This document shows positions 1 to 5,204 of a stretch of DNA of 5,204 nt, piece by piece (within the stretch, counting starts at the first letter, position 1; each line of letters opens with the position of its first letter). The position numbers were made by a program, and so were the translations under genes. This DNA is from Bacillota bacterium (GTDB lineage Bacteria; Bacillota; Clostridia; Saccharofermentanales; Fastidiosipilaceae). The notes under the pieces were generated by a model. The model had not been told where the DNA came from, did no database searches, and saw only the letters and a list, made by a program, of their open reading frames with translations. The stretch spans positions 1-5,204 of the forward strand of contig JAEZVR010000074.1 of NCBI GenBank assembly GCA_023420715.1, written 5' to 3'.

Positions 1-2
1 GT

Positions 3-311
3 AAAGATCCCATCGAAGGGACGAAAGTCACCGTTGGCGGCAAAGTAACCAATAAGACAGCAGACGGTGATCCGCACACAGAACGCAATGTCAATGTGGT
101 TGTGGTAACGGGTAATGGTGCAAAACAAATTATTCCTGCCAAGACCAATGACCGCGGTGAAATTGTGGATCGCAAGACAGGCGCACCCATCGAAATCACA
201 GCTGGCAAAGTGGGGCAAAAAACGACGGTCAGCGTCTATGATGGCGATGCTAGCACCGGTACACCTTTAGCTAAAGATGAATTTACTGCGGGCAAGGATC
301 CGAAAAAGAGC
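3..311 (+). other. Ig-like segment of the surface protein, truncated by the window edge
   Basis: The first visible 100 or so residues alternate short beta-strand-like runs (NVNVVVVTG, TTVSVYDG) with Gly/Asp/Lys turns, as in bacterial Ig-like or beta-sandwich modules of surface proteins. The segment lacks the IPGNG core of the downstream repeats, so it is a different module type. The Pfam family is not determinable by eye. Confidence 0.5.
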
Positions 312-3020
312 GGTGTGCCGAGCCTGGATCCGAATGCGCCAAATCATTCAACCTTTAGCATGAGCCCAGGACCAGTGGCTGCCGATGGCAAATCTGCCTA
401 CACCGCTACGATTAAATTGGTGGATGCTTATGGCGATCCAGTCACCAATGCAACAGATAAAATTAAATTGGTGGCATCAAATGGCGCGACCGTGACAGAG
501 GTTAAAGAAGGACCGAATGGTGTTTACACAGCTAAAATCACCTCACAAACAGAAGGTAAATCTGAAGTGACGGCAAACTTTGGCGATCCTGGTCAGCCCA
601 TTCCGGGTTCACCCAAAACCATTGAATTCTCTGGCAAGGCCAAGCCTGTTGCACCGAATGTAACGGCACCACAAGAAGGCGATCAAAAACTGATCGTGGA
701 CAAGCCCACGGATGATATCACCAAATTGATTGTGAAGATTCCAGGCAATGATACCGTGACCATTACCAAAGAAAATGGCAAGTGGACGGGTCCAGGTGTT
801 ACCGTTAAAGAAGAAAATGGCAAATTGGTCATTGAGTTGCCCAAGCCGATCGGTCCAGGCGAAGTCACGATTACGGCACAAAACGGTGATGGCACAGAAA
901 GTGATCCCAAAACCGTTAAAGTCCGTGAAAAAGTGGTCAAGCCCGATGCACCTAAGATTCAAGCGCCAAAAGAAGGCGGAAATACCTTGGTCATCGAAAA
1001 ACCGGCTGACAATGTCACCCGTATTGATTTAGATGTGCCTGGAAATGGTTCAATTGAGTTACAAAAAGGTGACGACAATGTTTGGCGCGATCCAAGCAAT
1101 CCAGCCTTAAAGGTTGAAGAAAAAGACGGCAATCTGGTGGTTACCTTGCCTGATCCCATTAAAAAGGGTTATGTGACAGGTACAGCCATCACGGATAAAG
1201 GCGTATTCAGCGAAAAAACTGAGGTTGAGGTTGAACCAAAAGCTGATCCGGTTGCACCCAATGTGACCCCGCCAACGGAAGGCGACCAAAAGCTCGTCAT
1301 CGACAAACCCAATAATGACGTGACCAAAATTACAGCTAAGATTCCGGGCAATGGCACCATTACCCTCAAAAAAGATAAAGATGGCAGCTGGAAGCCCGAT
1401 AAGGATGACGTCGGTGTAAGCGTTGATCCAGATGGTAAGATTACAGTTACTTTGCCGGCGCCGATTGCTCAAGGTGAAGTTGGCGTCGTTGCAGAAGACA
1501 ATGTCGGCAATCAGAGCCCAGAGAAAAAAGTCAGTGTTACACCCAAGCAAACACAACCAGAAACTAAGCCGGTTGTGCCGACTGTACCAGCACCAACTGA
1601 AGATGATGATGAGCTCATCATTCATACACCGGATGAAAACGTGCATAAAATCATCGTCGCAATTCCAGGCAATGGAACGGTTACCTTGGTTAAAGACAAA
1701 GAAGGCAATTGGATTCCAGATAATGAGGCAGTCCATGTTTCTAAGGGCGATGGCACAATTGTTGTAACCCTGCCAAACCCAATTGCTAAGGGTGAAATTA
1801 CCATTAAGGTTGTAGATGGAAATGGCAACGAGAGTGATGAAAAGAAGATTCAAGTGATTGAAAAAGGTCCCGTGGATCCGAACGCACCTGTTGTGCCTGA
1901 AATCAAACAACCGACTGAAGGGGATACCCAATTGGAGATTACGCCACCAGCTGAAAATATCACGAAAATTGTGGCGAAGATTCCAGGCAATGGTACGGTC
2001 ACTTTGGTAAAGGACGAGGAAGGCAACTGGACTGCGCCAGATAACGAAGGCGTTGAAGTTGTTGTTGAAGATGGCAAGATTATTGTCAAATTGCCGAATC
2101 CCATTACGACTGGCGTGATTACCGCTACGGTAACCGATGATGCGGGAAATCAAAGTCCAGAGAAGAAAATTCCGGTTAAGTCGAAAGAAAAGCCTGTTCA
2201 GCCTGTGGAACCCACAGAACCGACCAAGCCAACTGAGCCGACCAAACCAACAGAACCGACTAAACCAACAGTACCAACTCAGCCGACAAAGCCGGTTAAA
2301 CCACCTGTTCCAGAGGTGACACCACCGACGGTTGGGGATAAAGAATTGGTCATCACAGAACCAGATCCCTCAGTGGACGAAATCATCGCCAAGATTCCGG
2401 GCAATGGCACGGTTGTCATTGGTAAAGATGCAGATGGAAATTGGATTGTTAAGGATGGCAAACCGGGTACCAGCGTATCTGTTGAAGATGGCAAAATCGT
2501 TGTCACTTTGCCTGATCCGATTGAGCCAGGCAATATCACCATTACCACGAAAGACAACAAGGGTCATGAAAGTGATGAGAAGACAATTGAGGTTCAACCT
2601 AAGGTGGATCCAGTTCAACCCGAAAAAGTGGTTGAACCTAAAGAACCCATCCATGCCGTGGTGAATGAACCGGTTAAAGATGTCACGGTTGTTGTAACCG
2701 ATGAAAATGGTAAGCCGGCAACACCAGGCACCAAAGTCTGGATTGAAGTACCGGGCAGCGATAAACTCATCGAAACACCTGTTGGTGATCAGGGTTTGGT
2801 AAAAATCCCAGAATTTACACCAACAACGCCAGGTAATCATGTCATTCGCTTCTTTAATGATCCTGATGGCAAGAACCGTATCGGCGAGGTGAAGGTGGTT
2901 GTTGTGCCGAAGGGCGCATTGCCGAGAACGGGTGAGCGCATGCCAATGGCACTGTATGCGATGTTATCAATCGCATTTGCTGCCGGCATCATGAAACGCC
3001 GCCGCAGAACACAAAAATAA
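3..3020 (+). CDS. LPxTG-anchored multi-domain Ig-like surface protein (adhesin-like), 5' partial
   Basis: This is the C-terminal part (1005 residues) of a large surface protein, probably displayed on the cell wall for adhesion or matrix contact; its ligand is unknown. The frame is open to the left edge, so the GTG at 96 is an internal valine codon rather than the start, and the signal peptide lies outside the window. Visible order: Ig-like segment (residues 1-105), invasin-type Big-1-like domain (109-213), six Ig-like repeats (214-882) interrupted by a Pro-Thr linker (731-766), a last beta-rich domain (883-972), then LPRTG at 973-977, a hydrophobic stretch and a KRRRR tail. The sorting signal implies covalent attachment to peptidoglycan by a class A-type sortase, which is not in the window. 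The protein is rich in acidic and Lys residues and I saw no Cys. The gene ends at an intrinsic terminator and is transcriptionally separate from the atp genes. Anchoring is secure; adhesion is inferred from architecture only. Confidence 0.93.
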   Translation, partial: KDPIEGTKVTVGGKVTNKTADGDPHTERNVNVVVVTGNGAKQIIPAKTNDRGEIVDRKTGAPIEITAGKVGQKTTVSVYDGDASTGTPLAKDEFTAGKDPKKSGVPSLDPNAPNHSTFSMSPGPVAADGKSAYTATIKLVDAYGDPVTNATDKIKLVASNGATVTEVKEGPNGVYTAKITSQTEGKSEVTANFGDPGQPIPGSPKTIEFSGKAKPVAPNVTAPQEGDQKLIVDKPTDDITKLIVKIPGNDTVTITKENGKWTGPGVTVKEENGKLVIELPKPIGPGEVTITAQNGDGTESDPKTVKVREKVVKPDAPKIQAPKEGGNTLVIEKPADNVTRIDLDVPGNGSIELQKGDDNVWRDPSNPALKVEEKDGNLVVTLPDPIKKGYVTGTAITDKGVFSEKTEVEVEPKADPVAPNVTPPTEGDQKLVIDKPNNDVTKITAKIPGNGTITLKKDKDGSWKPDKDDVGVSVDPDGKITVTLPAPIAQGEVGVVAEDNVGNQSPEKKVSVTPKQTQPETKPVVPTVPAPTEDDDELIIHTPDENVHKIIVAIPGNGTVTLVKDKEGNWIPDNEAVHVSKGDGTIVVTLPNPIAKGEITIKVVDGNGNESDEKKIQVIEKGPVDPNAPVVPEIKQPTEGDTQLEITPPAENITKIVAKIPGNGTVTLVKDEEGNWTAPDNEGVEVVVEDGKIIVKLPNPITTGVITATVTDDAGNQSPEKKIPVKSKEKPVQPVEPTEPTKPTEPTKPTEPTKPTVPTQPTKPVKPPVPEVTPPTVGDKELVITEPDPSVDEIIAKIPGNGTVVIGKDADGNWIVKDGKPGTSVSVEDGKIVVTLPDPIEPGNITITTKDNKGHESDEKTIEVQPKVDPVQPEKVVEPKEPIHAVVNEPVKDVTVVVTDENGKPATPGTKVWIEVPGSDKLIETPVGDQGLVKIPEFTPTTPGNHVIRFFNDPDGKNRIGEVKVVVVPKGALPRTGERMPMALYAMLSIAFAAGIMKRRRRTQK
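327..641 (+). other. Invasin/intimin-like Big-1-type Ig domain
   Basis: Residues 109-213 carry the hallmarks of a Big-1 domain: a start around FSMSPGPVAADGKSAYT, then the strand IKLVDAYGDPV matching the family pattern ADG-x-S-x-Y-T-A-T-(V/I)-x-(L/V)-x-D-A-x-G-(N/D)-P-V, then a GPNGVYTAKITS strand and a closing IEFSG. Big-1 domains build the rigid rods of invasin and intimin and also occur in Gram-positive adhesins. It is followed directly by the repeat array, as expected for a stalk module. Confidence 0.7.
642..2648 (+). repeat. Six-copy array of ~100-residue Ig-like repeats within the surface protein
   Basis: Copies begin at about 645, 942, 1248, 1569, 1887 and 2301; the first five span 297, 306, 321, 318 and 306 bp. 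Each starts with P-x-x-P and a PTEGD-like turn, then a (L/E)-x-I-x-x-P strand, a near-invariant IPGNG(T) core, a DG(N/S)W turn, a DGKI-x-V-x-LP-x-PI strand, and a closing D-x-x-G-N-(Q/E)-S-(P/D)-E-K segment. The D-x-x-GN-x-S ending resembles bacterial Ig-like (Big_6 or Big_3-like) modules. Copies differ clearly at DNA level, so the duplications are mostly old; copies 4 and 5 are closest around the IPGNG-to-GNW stretch. Copy 1 has IPGND and copy 2 has VPGNGS, the weakest match. Confidence 0.88.
2211..2300 (+). repeat. 18-bp tandem repeat encoding a (PTEPTK)n linker
   Basis: Five consecutive 18-bp units start at 2211, 2229, 2247, 2265 and 2283. The first three encode PTEPTK exactly; the fourth encodes PTVPTQ and the fifth PTKPVK. 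The Pro-Thr-rich segment lies between Ig-like repeats 5 and 6 and probably forms an extended, wall-spanning or hinge-like linker, and could carry O-glycans. Because the unit is a multiple of three, gain or loss of copies would change length without breaking the frame. Confidence 0.88.
2919..3017 (+). other. C-terminal sortase sorting signal (LPRTG, hydrophobic stretch, basic tail)
   Basis: LPRTG is encoded at 2919-2933, followed by a hydrophobic stretch rich in Met, Ala, Leu and Ile (about 2940-2990), then KRRRR and the end of the protein. This tripartite order is the standard signal for a class A-type sortase, which cuts between Thr and Gly and joins the protein to the peptidoglycan crosslink. 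Confidence 0.95.
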
Positions 3021-3040
3021 TCCGTGCATCAGCAGGATAT

Positions 3041-3080
3041 AAGAGAATGGCCATCCGCTTGGATGGCTATTCTTTTTTTT
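3041..3080 (+). terminator. Intrinsic terminator of the surface protein gene
   Basis: The arms 3044-3056 and 3061-3073 pair over 13 positions with a single G-U wobble (G3049 with T3068). They are closed by a GCTT tetraloop (3057-3060) and followed by a T-tract at 3073-3080. The hairpin begins 23 bases after the TAA stop, so it ends the adhesin transcript. Confidence 0.94.
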
Positions 3081-3083
3081 GAT

Positions 3084-3112
3084 TTGAACTTATCGCTGAG
3101 AGGTTTTATAAT
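3084..3112 (+). promoter_or_regulatory. SigA-type promoter of the atp operon
   Basis: A -35 box TTGAAC (3084-3089) is separated by exactly 17 bp from a perfect -10 box TATAAT (3107-3112). Transcription would start near 3119-3120 and leave a leader of about 88 nt before atpB. The -35 box begins only three bases after the T-tract of the preceding terminator, so the atp operon has its own promoter insulated from read-through. No extended -10 TG is present. Confidence 0.88.
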
Positions 3113-3119
3113 GTACATA

Positions 3120-3207
3120 TCGTTTGTCGTACAGACACGCTCGTTGACGCGAGCCACCTTTTGGGGACTCGGTGCCACCGTGTATTACACTGTTGGAAAG
3201 GGTCCTT
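3120..3207 (+). other. 5' untranslated leader of atpB
   Basis: No convincing coding sequence is present. A small hairpin can form from GCTCG (3139-3143) and CGAGC (3150-3154) with a six-base loop. The leader ends in a strong ribosome binding site, GGAAAGGG (3195-3202), five bases before the atpB ATG. A CCTTT run near 3157-3161 is complementary to AAAGG within that site, but the pairing is short and a regulatory role is speculative. Confidence 0.5.
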
Positions 3208-4032
3208 ATGGGTGATTTTTTTCAGTCTTTAGGCCAGCATCTCTGGGATGGTATCCGCATTGGCGGACGAGATATTTCATCTGGCATTAAAGAAGCCATT
3301 AGCTTTGAACCCAAGTTTTATATAAACCTTTTTGGTATCCAAATCCCGGTAACTGATGCCATGATATCCATTGTGGTCACCATATTGATTCTCGTCATAT
3401 TGGGATTTATTTTTGGTCGTAGACCCCAAATTAAACCGACCAAGCGTCAGGCACTGATGGAATCCATTTTTGAATTTGTCATCAATTTGTGTAAACAAAA
3501 CGGGATGTCTCAGGAACAGGCGTGTACGTTGTTGCCGTGGACATTAACCTTGGGACTATACATTGTTGTATCTAATCTCGTTGCGATTTTGCATGTTAAA
3601 CCCGCATCTAAAAATCCCATGTTTCCCATTTCGCTTGCGATTTTCACCTTAATCTTTGTGTTGGTCATGGGCATACGTTTCGCCGGGGTTAAGCGGTTTT
3701 TGTATTCATTGGTAGATCCCATGCCAGCAATGTTACCTTTTAATCTGTTGGATTACATCATTAAGCCGGTCTCTTTGGCCTTTCGGTTGTTTGGGAATAT
3801 TTTTGGTGCTTATGTCTTGCTAGAGTTCATCAGTCTCATTATTCCGCTTATTTTGCCCAATTTATTTGGCCTGTGGTTCGATATTGGAGACGGTATTGTT
3901 CAGGGTGTTATCTTTATGTTTCTCAGTATTAACTATATTGGAGAAATTATTGAAAAAGGACATGCGGCTGAAAAGCGTTCGGCACAAAAACGGGCGCTCA
4001 AAGCGGCAAAGAAGTCCCATGCAAACTTATAA
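3208..4032 (+). CDS. atpB: F1Fo ATP synthase subunit a
   Basis: This membrane protein forms the stator half-channels of the Fo motor, passing ions to and from the c-ring to drive ATP synthesis or hydrolysis. The 274 residues show about five membrane segments: near 48-70, 108-130, 138-160, a long one over 178-212, and 214-248. The essential stator arginine is R193 in AFRLFGNIFG, equivalent to E. coli aR210. Q232 in VQGVIFMFLS matches the conserved Gln of the last helix (E. coli Q252). The ATG at 3208 is chosen because GGAAAGGG lies five bases upstream; an in-frame GTG at 3172 would add 12 residues but has no comparable site. It is the first gene of the operon and is followed after 51 bp by atpE. 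The C-terminus is oddly long and basic, running about 22 residues past the last helix with many Lys and Arg. Confidence 0.96.
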   Translation: MGDFFQSLGQHLWDGIRIGGRDISSGIKEAISFEPKFYINLFGIQIPVTDAMISIVVTILILVILGFIFGRRPQIKPTKRQALMESIFEFVINLCKQNGMSQEQACTLLPWTLTLGLYIVVSNLVAILHVKPASKNPMFPISLAIFTLIFVLVMGIRFAGVKRFLYSLVDPMPAMLPFNLLDYIIKPVSLAFRLFGNIFGAYVLLEFISLIIPLILPNLFGLWFDIGDGIVQGVIFMFLSINYIGEIIEKGHAAEKRSAQKRALKAAKKSHANL

Positions 4033-4068
4033 AATCAGTTCTATCGGCTTGGATAAAAAATATGTGTC

Positions 4069-4077
4069 AGAAAGAGG
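4069..4077 (+). promoter_or_regulatory. Ribosome binding site of atpE
   Basis: The purine run AGAAAGAGG ends six bases before the atpE ATG at 4084. This strong site fits the need to make many more c subunits than a or b. Confidence 0.75.
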
Positions 4078-4083
4078 TTTAGA

Positions 4084-4311
4084 ATGGATCACGGTTTAAT
4101 TGCAATCGGTGCAGGTTTAGCCATTACTTTTGCGGCTGGCTTGGCAGGTTTAGGTATTGGTACAGCGGCTGGCAAGGCGTTTGATGCGATGGCACGCCAG
4201 CCGGAAATGTCGGGTAAGATTCAAAGTCTGTTGTTTGTGGCGATTGTTTTTATCGAATCATGCGCAATTTACGCCCTCGTGGTGTCTTTGCTACTCCTTT
4301 TTGTGTTTTAA
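4084..4311 (+). CDS. atpE: F1Fo ATP synthase subunit c (ring proteolipid)
   Basis: This small hairpin protein forms the rotating c-ring of Fo. The 75 residues comprise two membrane helices (about 4-34 and 47-75) joined by the polar loop ARQPE (37-41), a family hallmark. Helix 1 has small residues at every second position (G22, G24, G26, A28, G30), the helix-packing motif of the inner ring. The ion-binding carboxylate is E58 in helix 2, which faces a-R193. In Na+ rings such as that of Ilyobacter, a helix-1 Gln and a Ser-Thr pair after the Glu complete the site. Here I25 takes the place of that Gln, and E58 is followed by S59 and C60, with Y63 kept. This mixed site favours H+ but leaves doubt. 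The length is normal for the family. A strong ribosome binding site precedes the gene, and a long structured gap follows it. Confidence 0.97.
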   Translation: MDHGLIAIGAGLAITFAAGLAGLGIGTAAGKAFDAMARQPEMSGKIQSLLFVAIVFIESCAIYALVVSLLLLFVF

Positions 4312-4461
4312 AGACAAACTCATCTTGTCAAGATTTGCCAAATGAATTTGCAGACAGGCATTGTCATGTCGTAAAGCCGTAGATGCTTTTGTCTGTCTGG
4401 TTTTACGTTGACAGACGGACGGATTTTGTTTTGGCAACTGCTGACATTAGGAAGCGGGTTC
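4312..4461 (+). other. Long structured gap between atpE and atpF
   Basis: This 150-bp gap is long for an atp operon and holds overlapping inverted repeats. Stem A pairs 4351-4360 with 4390-4399 (10 bp, one G-U). Stem B pairs 4370-4378 with 4399-4407 (9 bp, one G-U), with an outer TGTCA/TGACA extension (4362-4366 with 4409-4413). Stem C pairs GTCTGTC (4391-4397) with GACAGAC (4410-4416), 7 bp perfect. A and C compete for the same bases, while A with B could form an H-type pseudoknot. No run of T long enough for a classical terminator follows. A role in RNA stability or in setting the c to b ratio is inference. Confidence 0.5.
4449..4454 (+). promoter_or_regulatory. Ribosome binding site that fixes the atpF start
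   Basis: AGGAAG lies seven bases before the ATG at 4462. No comparable site precedes the upstream in-frame TTG at 4408, whose surroundings are instead part of the inverted repeats. This supports the shorter protein. Confidence 0.75.
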
Positions 4462-5031
4462 ATGATGATCAAATTGATGGCTACGGGCGAATTGAATGTG
4501 TTTTCGCCATCTAGCATTTCGGGTTATGTTGCAACAGCGATTTTAACGATTGTCGGTTTTTTAATCACGGTTTTCATCCTTAAGTTGCTGCTCTACAAAC
4601 CGCTGTTAAAAATGATTCATACGCGTCAAGATAAAATGAATACCCTGATTCAGGAAACAGAACAGCAACATTCGGCTGCGATTGAAAAGCAAAAGCAGTT
4701 GGATGCCGCTTTGATCGATGCGCAAAAATCTGCTGGTGATCTTTTGGCTAAGGCAAGGGAGCAGGCACTCCGTCAACAGGAAACAATTCTTGACGATGCT
4801 AAGTTGGCGGCAAAACAAATGATCGAAAAAGCGCAACAGGAGCGTGAGCAATTATTGCAAGAGGATAAAGCGCGCATCTACAGTGAAGCGGTTAACTTGG
4901 CTGTTCAAGCAGTCGGGAGTATGGCGGCACAGCGCTATACAACAGATGAGGAATGGCAGAAAATGCGTGCTGTGTTAACAGATTATGTCGAAAAAACACA
5001 GGCAAATGAACTTGAACACGCGCAAAACTGA
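4462..5031 (+). CDS. atpF: F1Fo ATP synthase subunit b (peripheral stalk)
   Basis: Subunit b forms the dimeric outer stalk that holds the catalytic F1 head still against the turning c-ring. The 189 residues show one N-terminal membrane helix (about 19-44), then the short hinge YKPLL (45-49) typical of b subunits, then a long charged helix rich in Glu, Gln, Lys and Ala (about 52-150) expected to form the stalk coiled coil. The C-terminal part should contact subunit delta on F1. ATG 4462 is chosen over the in-frame TTG at 4408, which would add 18 residues, because AGGAAG sits seven bases upstream. The ATG at 4465 is also possible. The protein is slightly longer than the usual 156-170 residues, mainly from about 18 residues before the membrane helix. 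The next gene starts 25 bp downstream. Confidence 0.95.
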   Translation: MMIKLMATGELNVFSPSSISGYVATAILTIVGFLITVFILKLLLYKPLLKMIHTRQDKMNTLIQETEQQHSAAIEKQKQLDAALIDAQKSAGDLLAKAREQALRQQETILDDAKLAAKQMIEKAQQEREQLLQEDKARIYSEAVNLAVQAVGSMAAQRYTTDEEWQKMRAVLTDYVEKTQANELEHAQN

Positions 5032-5056
5032 TGTCTGATTGAATAAGGAAAATCGT

Positions 5057-5204
5057 ATGAACATAGAACAAGATCTACAGGGTCAGACCATGGATATGGC
5101 GGCTTTAACCGATTTTGACGAACGGGTCACAAAGGCGCATGAGGCGGCCATTCAAGCGGCGGTGGCTAAGGCCGTCGAAAAGGCTGTTAAATTGATTCGC
5201 GTAC
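5057..5204 (+). CDS. Start of the next atp-operon gene, in the atpH (delta) position, 3' partial
   Basis: The first 49 codons of a gene begin at ATG 5057 with AAGGAA (5045-5050) six bases upstream, and run off the right edge. The order atpB-atpE-atpF predicts atpH, the delta subunit linking the b stalk to the top of F1. The visible peptide does not show the usual delta opening with its YAxALF-like helix. It starts with an acidic, Gln-rich stretch, followed by an Ala/Lys/Glu-rich helix containing EAAIQAAVAKAVEKAVK. A second possible start, ATG 5090, follows CAGGG at a 7-nt gap and would trim 11 residues. Membership of the operon is clear from spacing and strand. Delta is the best guess from position alone; a divergent or N-terminally extended delta, or an inserted gene, would also fit. 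Confidence 0.6.
   Translation, partial: MNIEQDLQGQTMDMAALTDFDERVTKAHEAAIQAAVAKAVEKAVKLIRV

Noticed and set aside
1107..2153. Long minus-strand open frame opposite the repeat array.
   Set aside because: It is a shadow of the repetitive Val/Lys/Asp-rich coding strand; its peptide is rich in Asn, Arg, Phe and Trp in a pattern that mirrors the repeats and it has no start context.
642..2648. The regular ~300-bp periodicity as a possible CRISPR or mobile array.
   Set aside because: The units are in-frame protein repeats with diverged DNA and no conserved short repeat with unique spacers.
3024..3215. Small plus-strand reading frame across the adhesin-atpB gap.
   Set aside because: It runs through the terminator and the promoter, has no ribosome binding site, and its peptide has no recognisable feature.
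4351..4404. Stem A followed by GTTTT as an intrinsic terminator after atpE.
   Set aside because: The loop is about 29 nt and the T-run is only four bases, too weak for a classical terminator, and atpF must be transcribed from the same operon.
4408..4436. A perfect TTGACA (4408-4413) that could be the -35 box of an internal atpF promoter.
   Set aside because: No -10-like sequence lies 15-19 bp downstream; the region reads GATTTTGTTTTGGCAA. The hexamer is more simply part of the inverted repeat arms.
4408..4461. TTG at 4408 as the atpF start, adding 18 residues.
   Set aside because: It lacks a ribosome binding site and lies within the inverted repeats, while ATG 4462 has AGGAAG at the ideal distance.

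Overview
The window looks like chromosomal DNA from a Gram-positive-type Bacillota, probably an anaerobic Clostridia-like lineage. The evidence is a C-terminal LPxTG-type sortase signal on a surface protein, a consensus SigA-type promoter, purine-rich Shine-Dalgarno sites before each gene, and an F-type ATP synthase a subunit that reads most like those of Clostridia. The genus cannot be fixed from the sequence alone.

Region 1 (1-3020) is the 3' part of a very large cell-wall-anchored surface protein. The reading frame is open to the left edge, so the true start lies outside the window. The 1005 visible residues hold an Ig-like segment, an invasin-type (Big-1-like) domain, six divergent copies of a roughly 100-residue Ig-like repeat, a Pro-Thr linker built from 18-bp units between repeats 5 and 6, a last beta-rich domain, and an LPRTG signal with hydrophobic stretch and basic tail.

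Region 2 (3021-3207) separates two transcription units. A strong intrinsic terminator ends the adhesin gene. Three bases after its T-tract comes a near-consensus promoter (TTGAAC, 17-bp spacer, TATAAT), followed by an untranslated leader of about 88 nt.

Region 3 (3208-5204) is the start of an F1Fo ATP synthase operon: atpB (a), atpE (c) and atpF (b), then the first 49 codons of a gene that sits where atpH (delta) is expected but whose N-terminus is not recognisable as delta. No atpI precedes atpB. Subunits a and c form the rotary ion path (a-R193 facing c-E58) and b is the peripheral stalk. The 150-bp atpE-atpF gap is unusually long and can form several mutually exclusive stems.

I see no tRNA, rRNA, CRISPR array, insertion sequence, phage gene or defence system. 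The points most worth checking are the structured atpE-atpF gap, the ion-binding site of the c subunit, the atypical gene after atpF, and the adhesin architecture.
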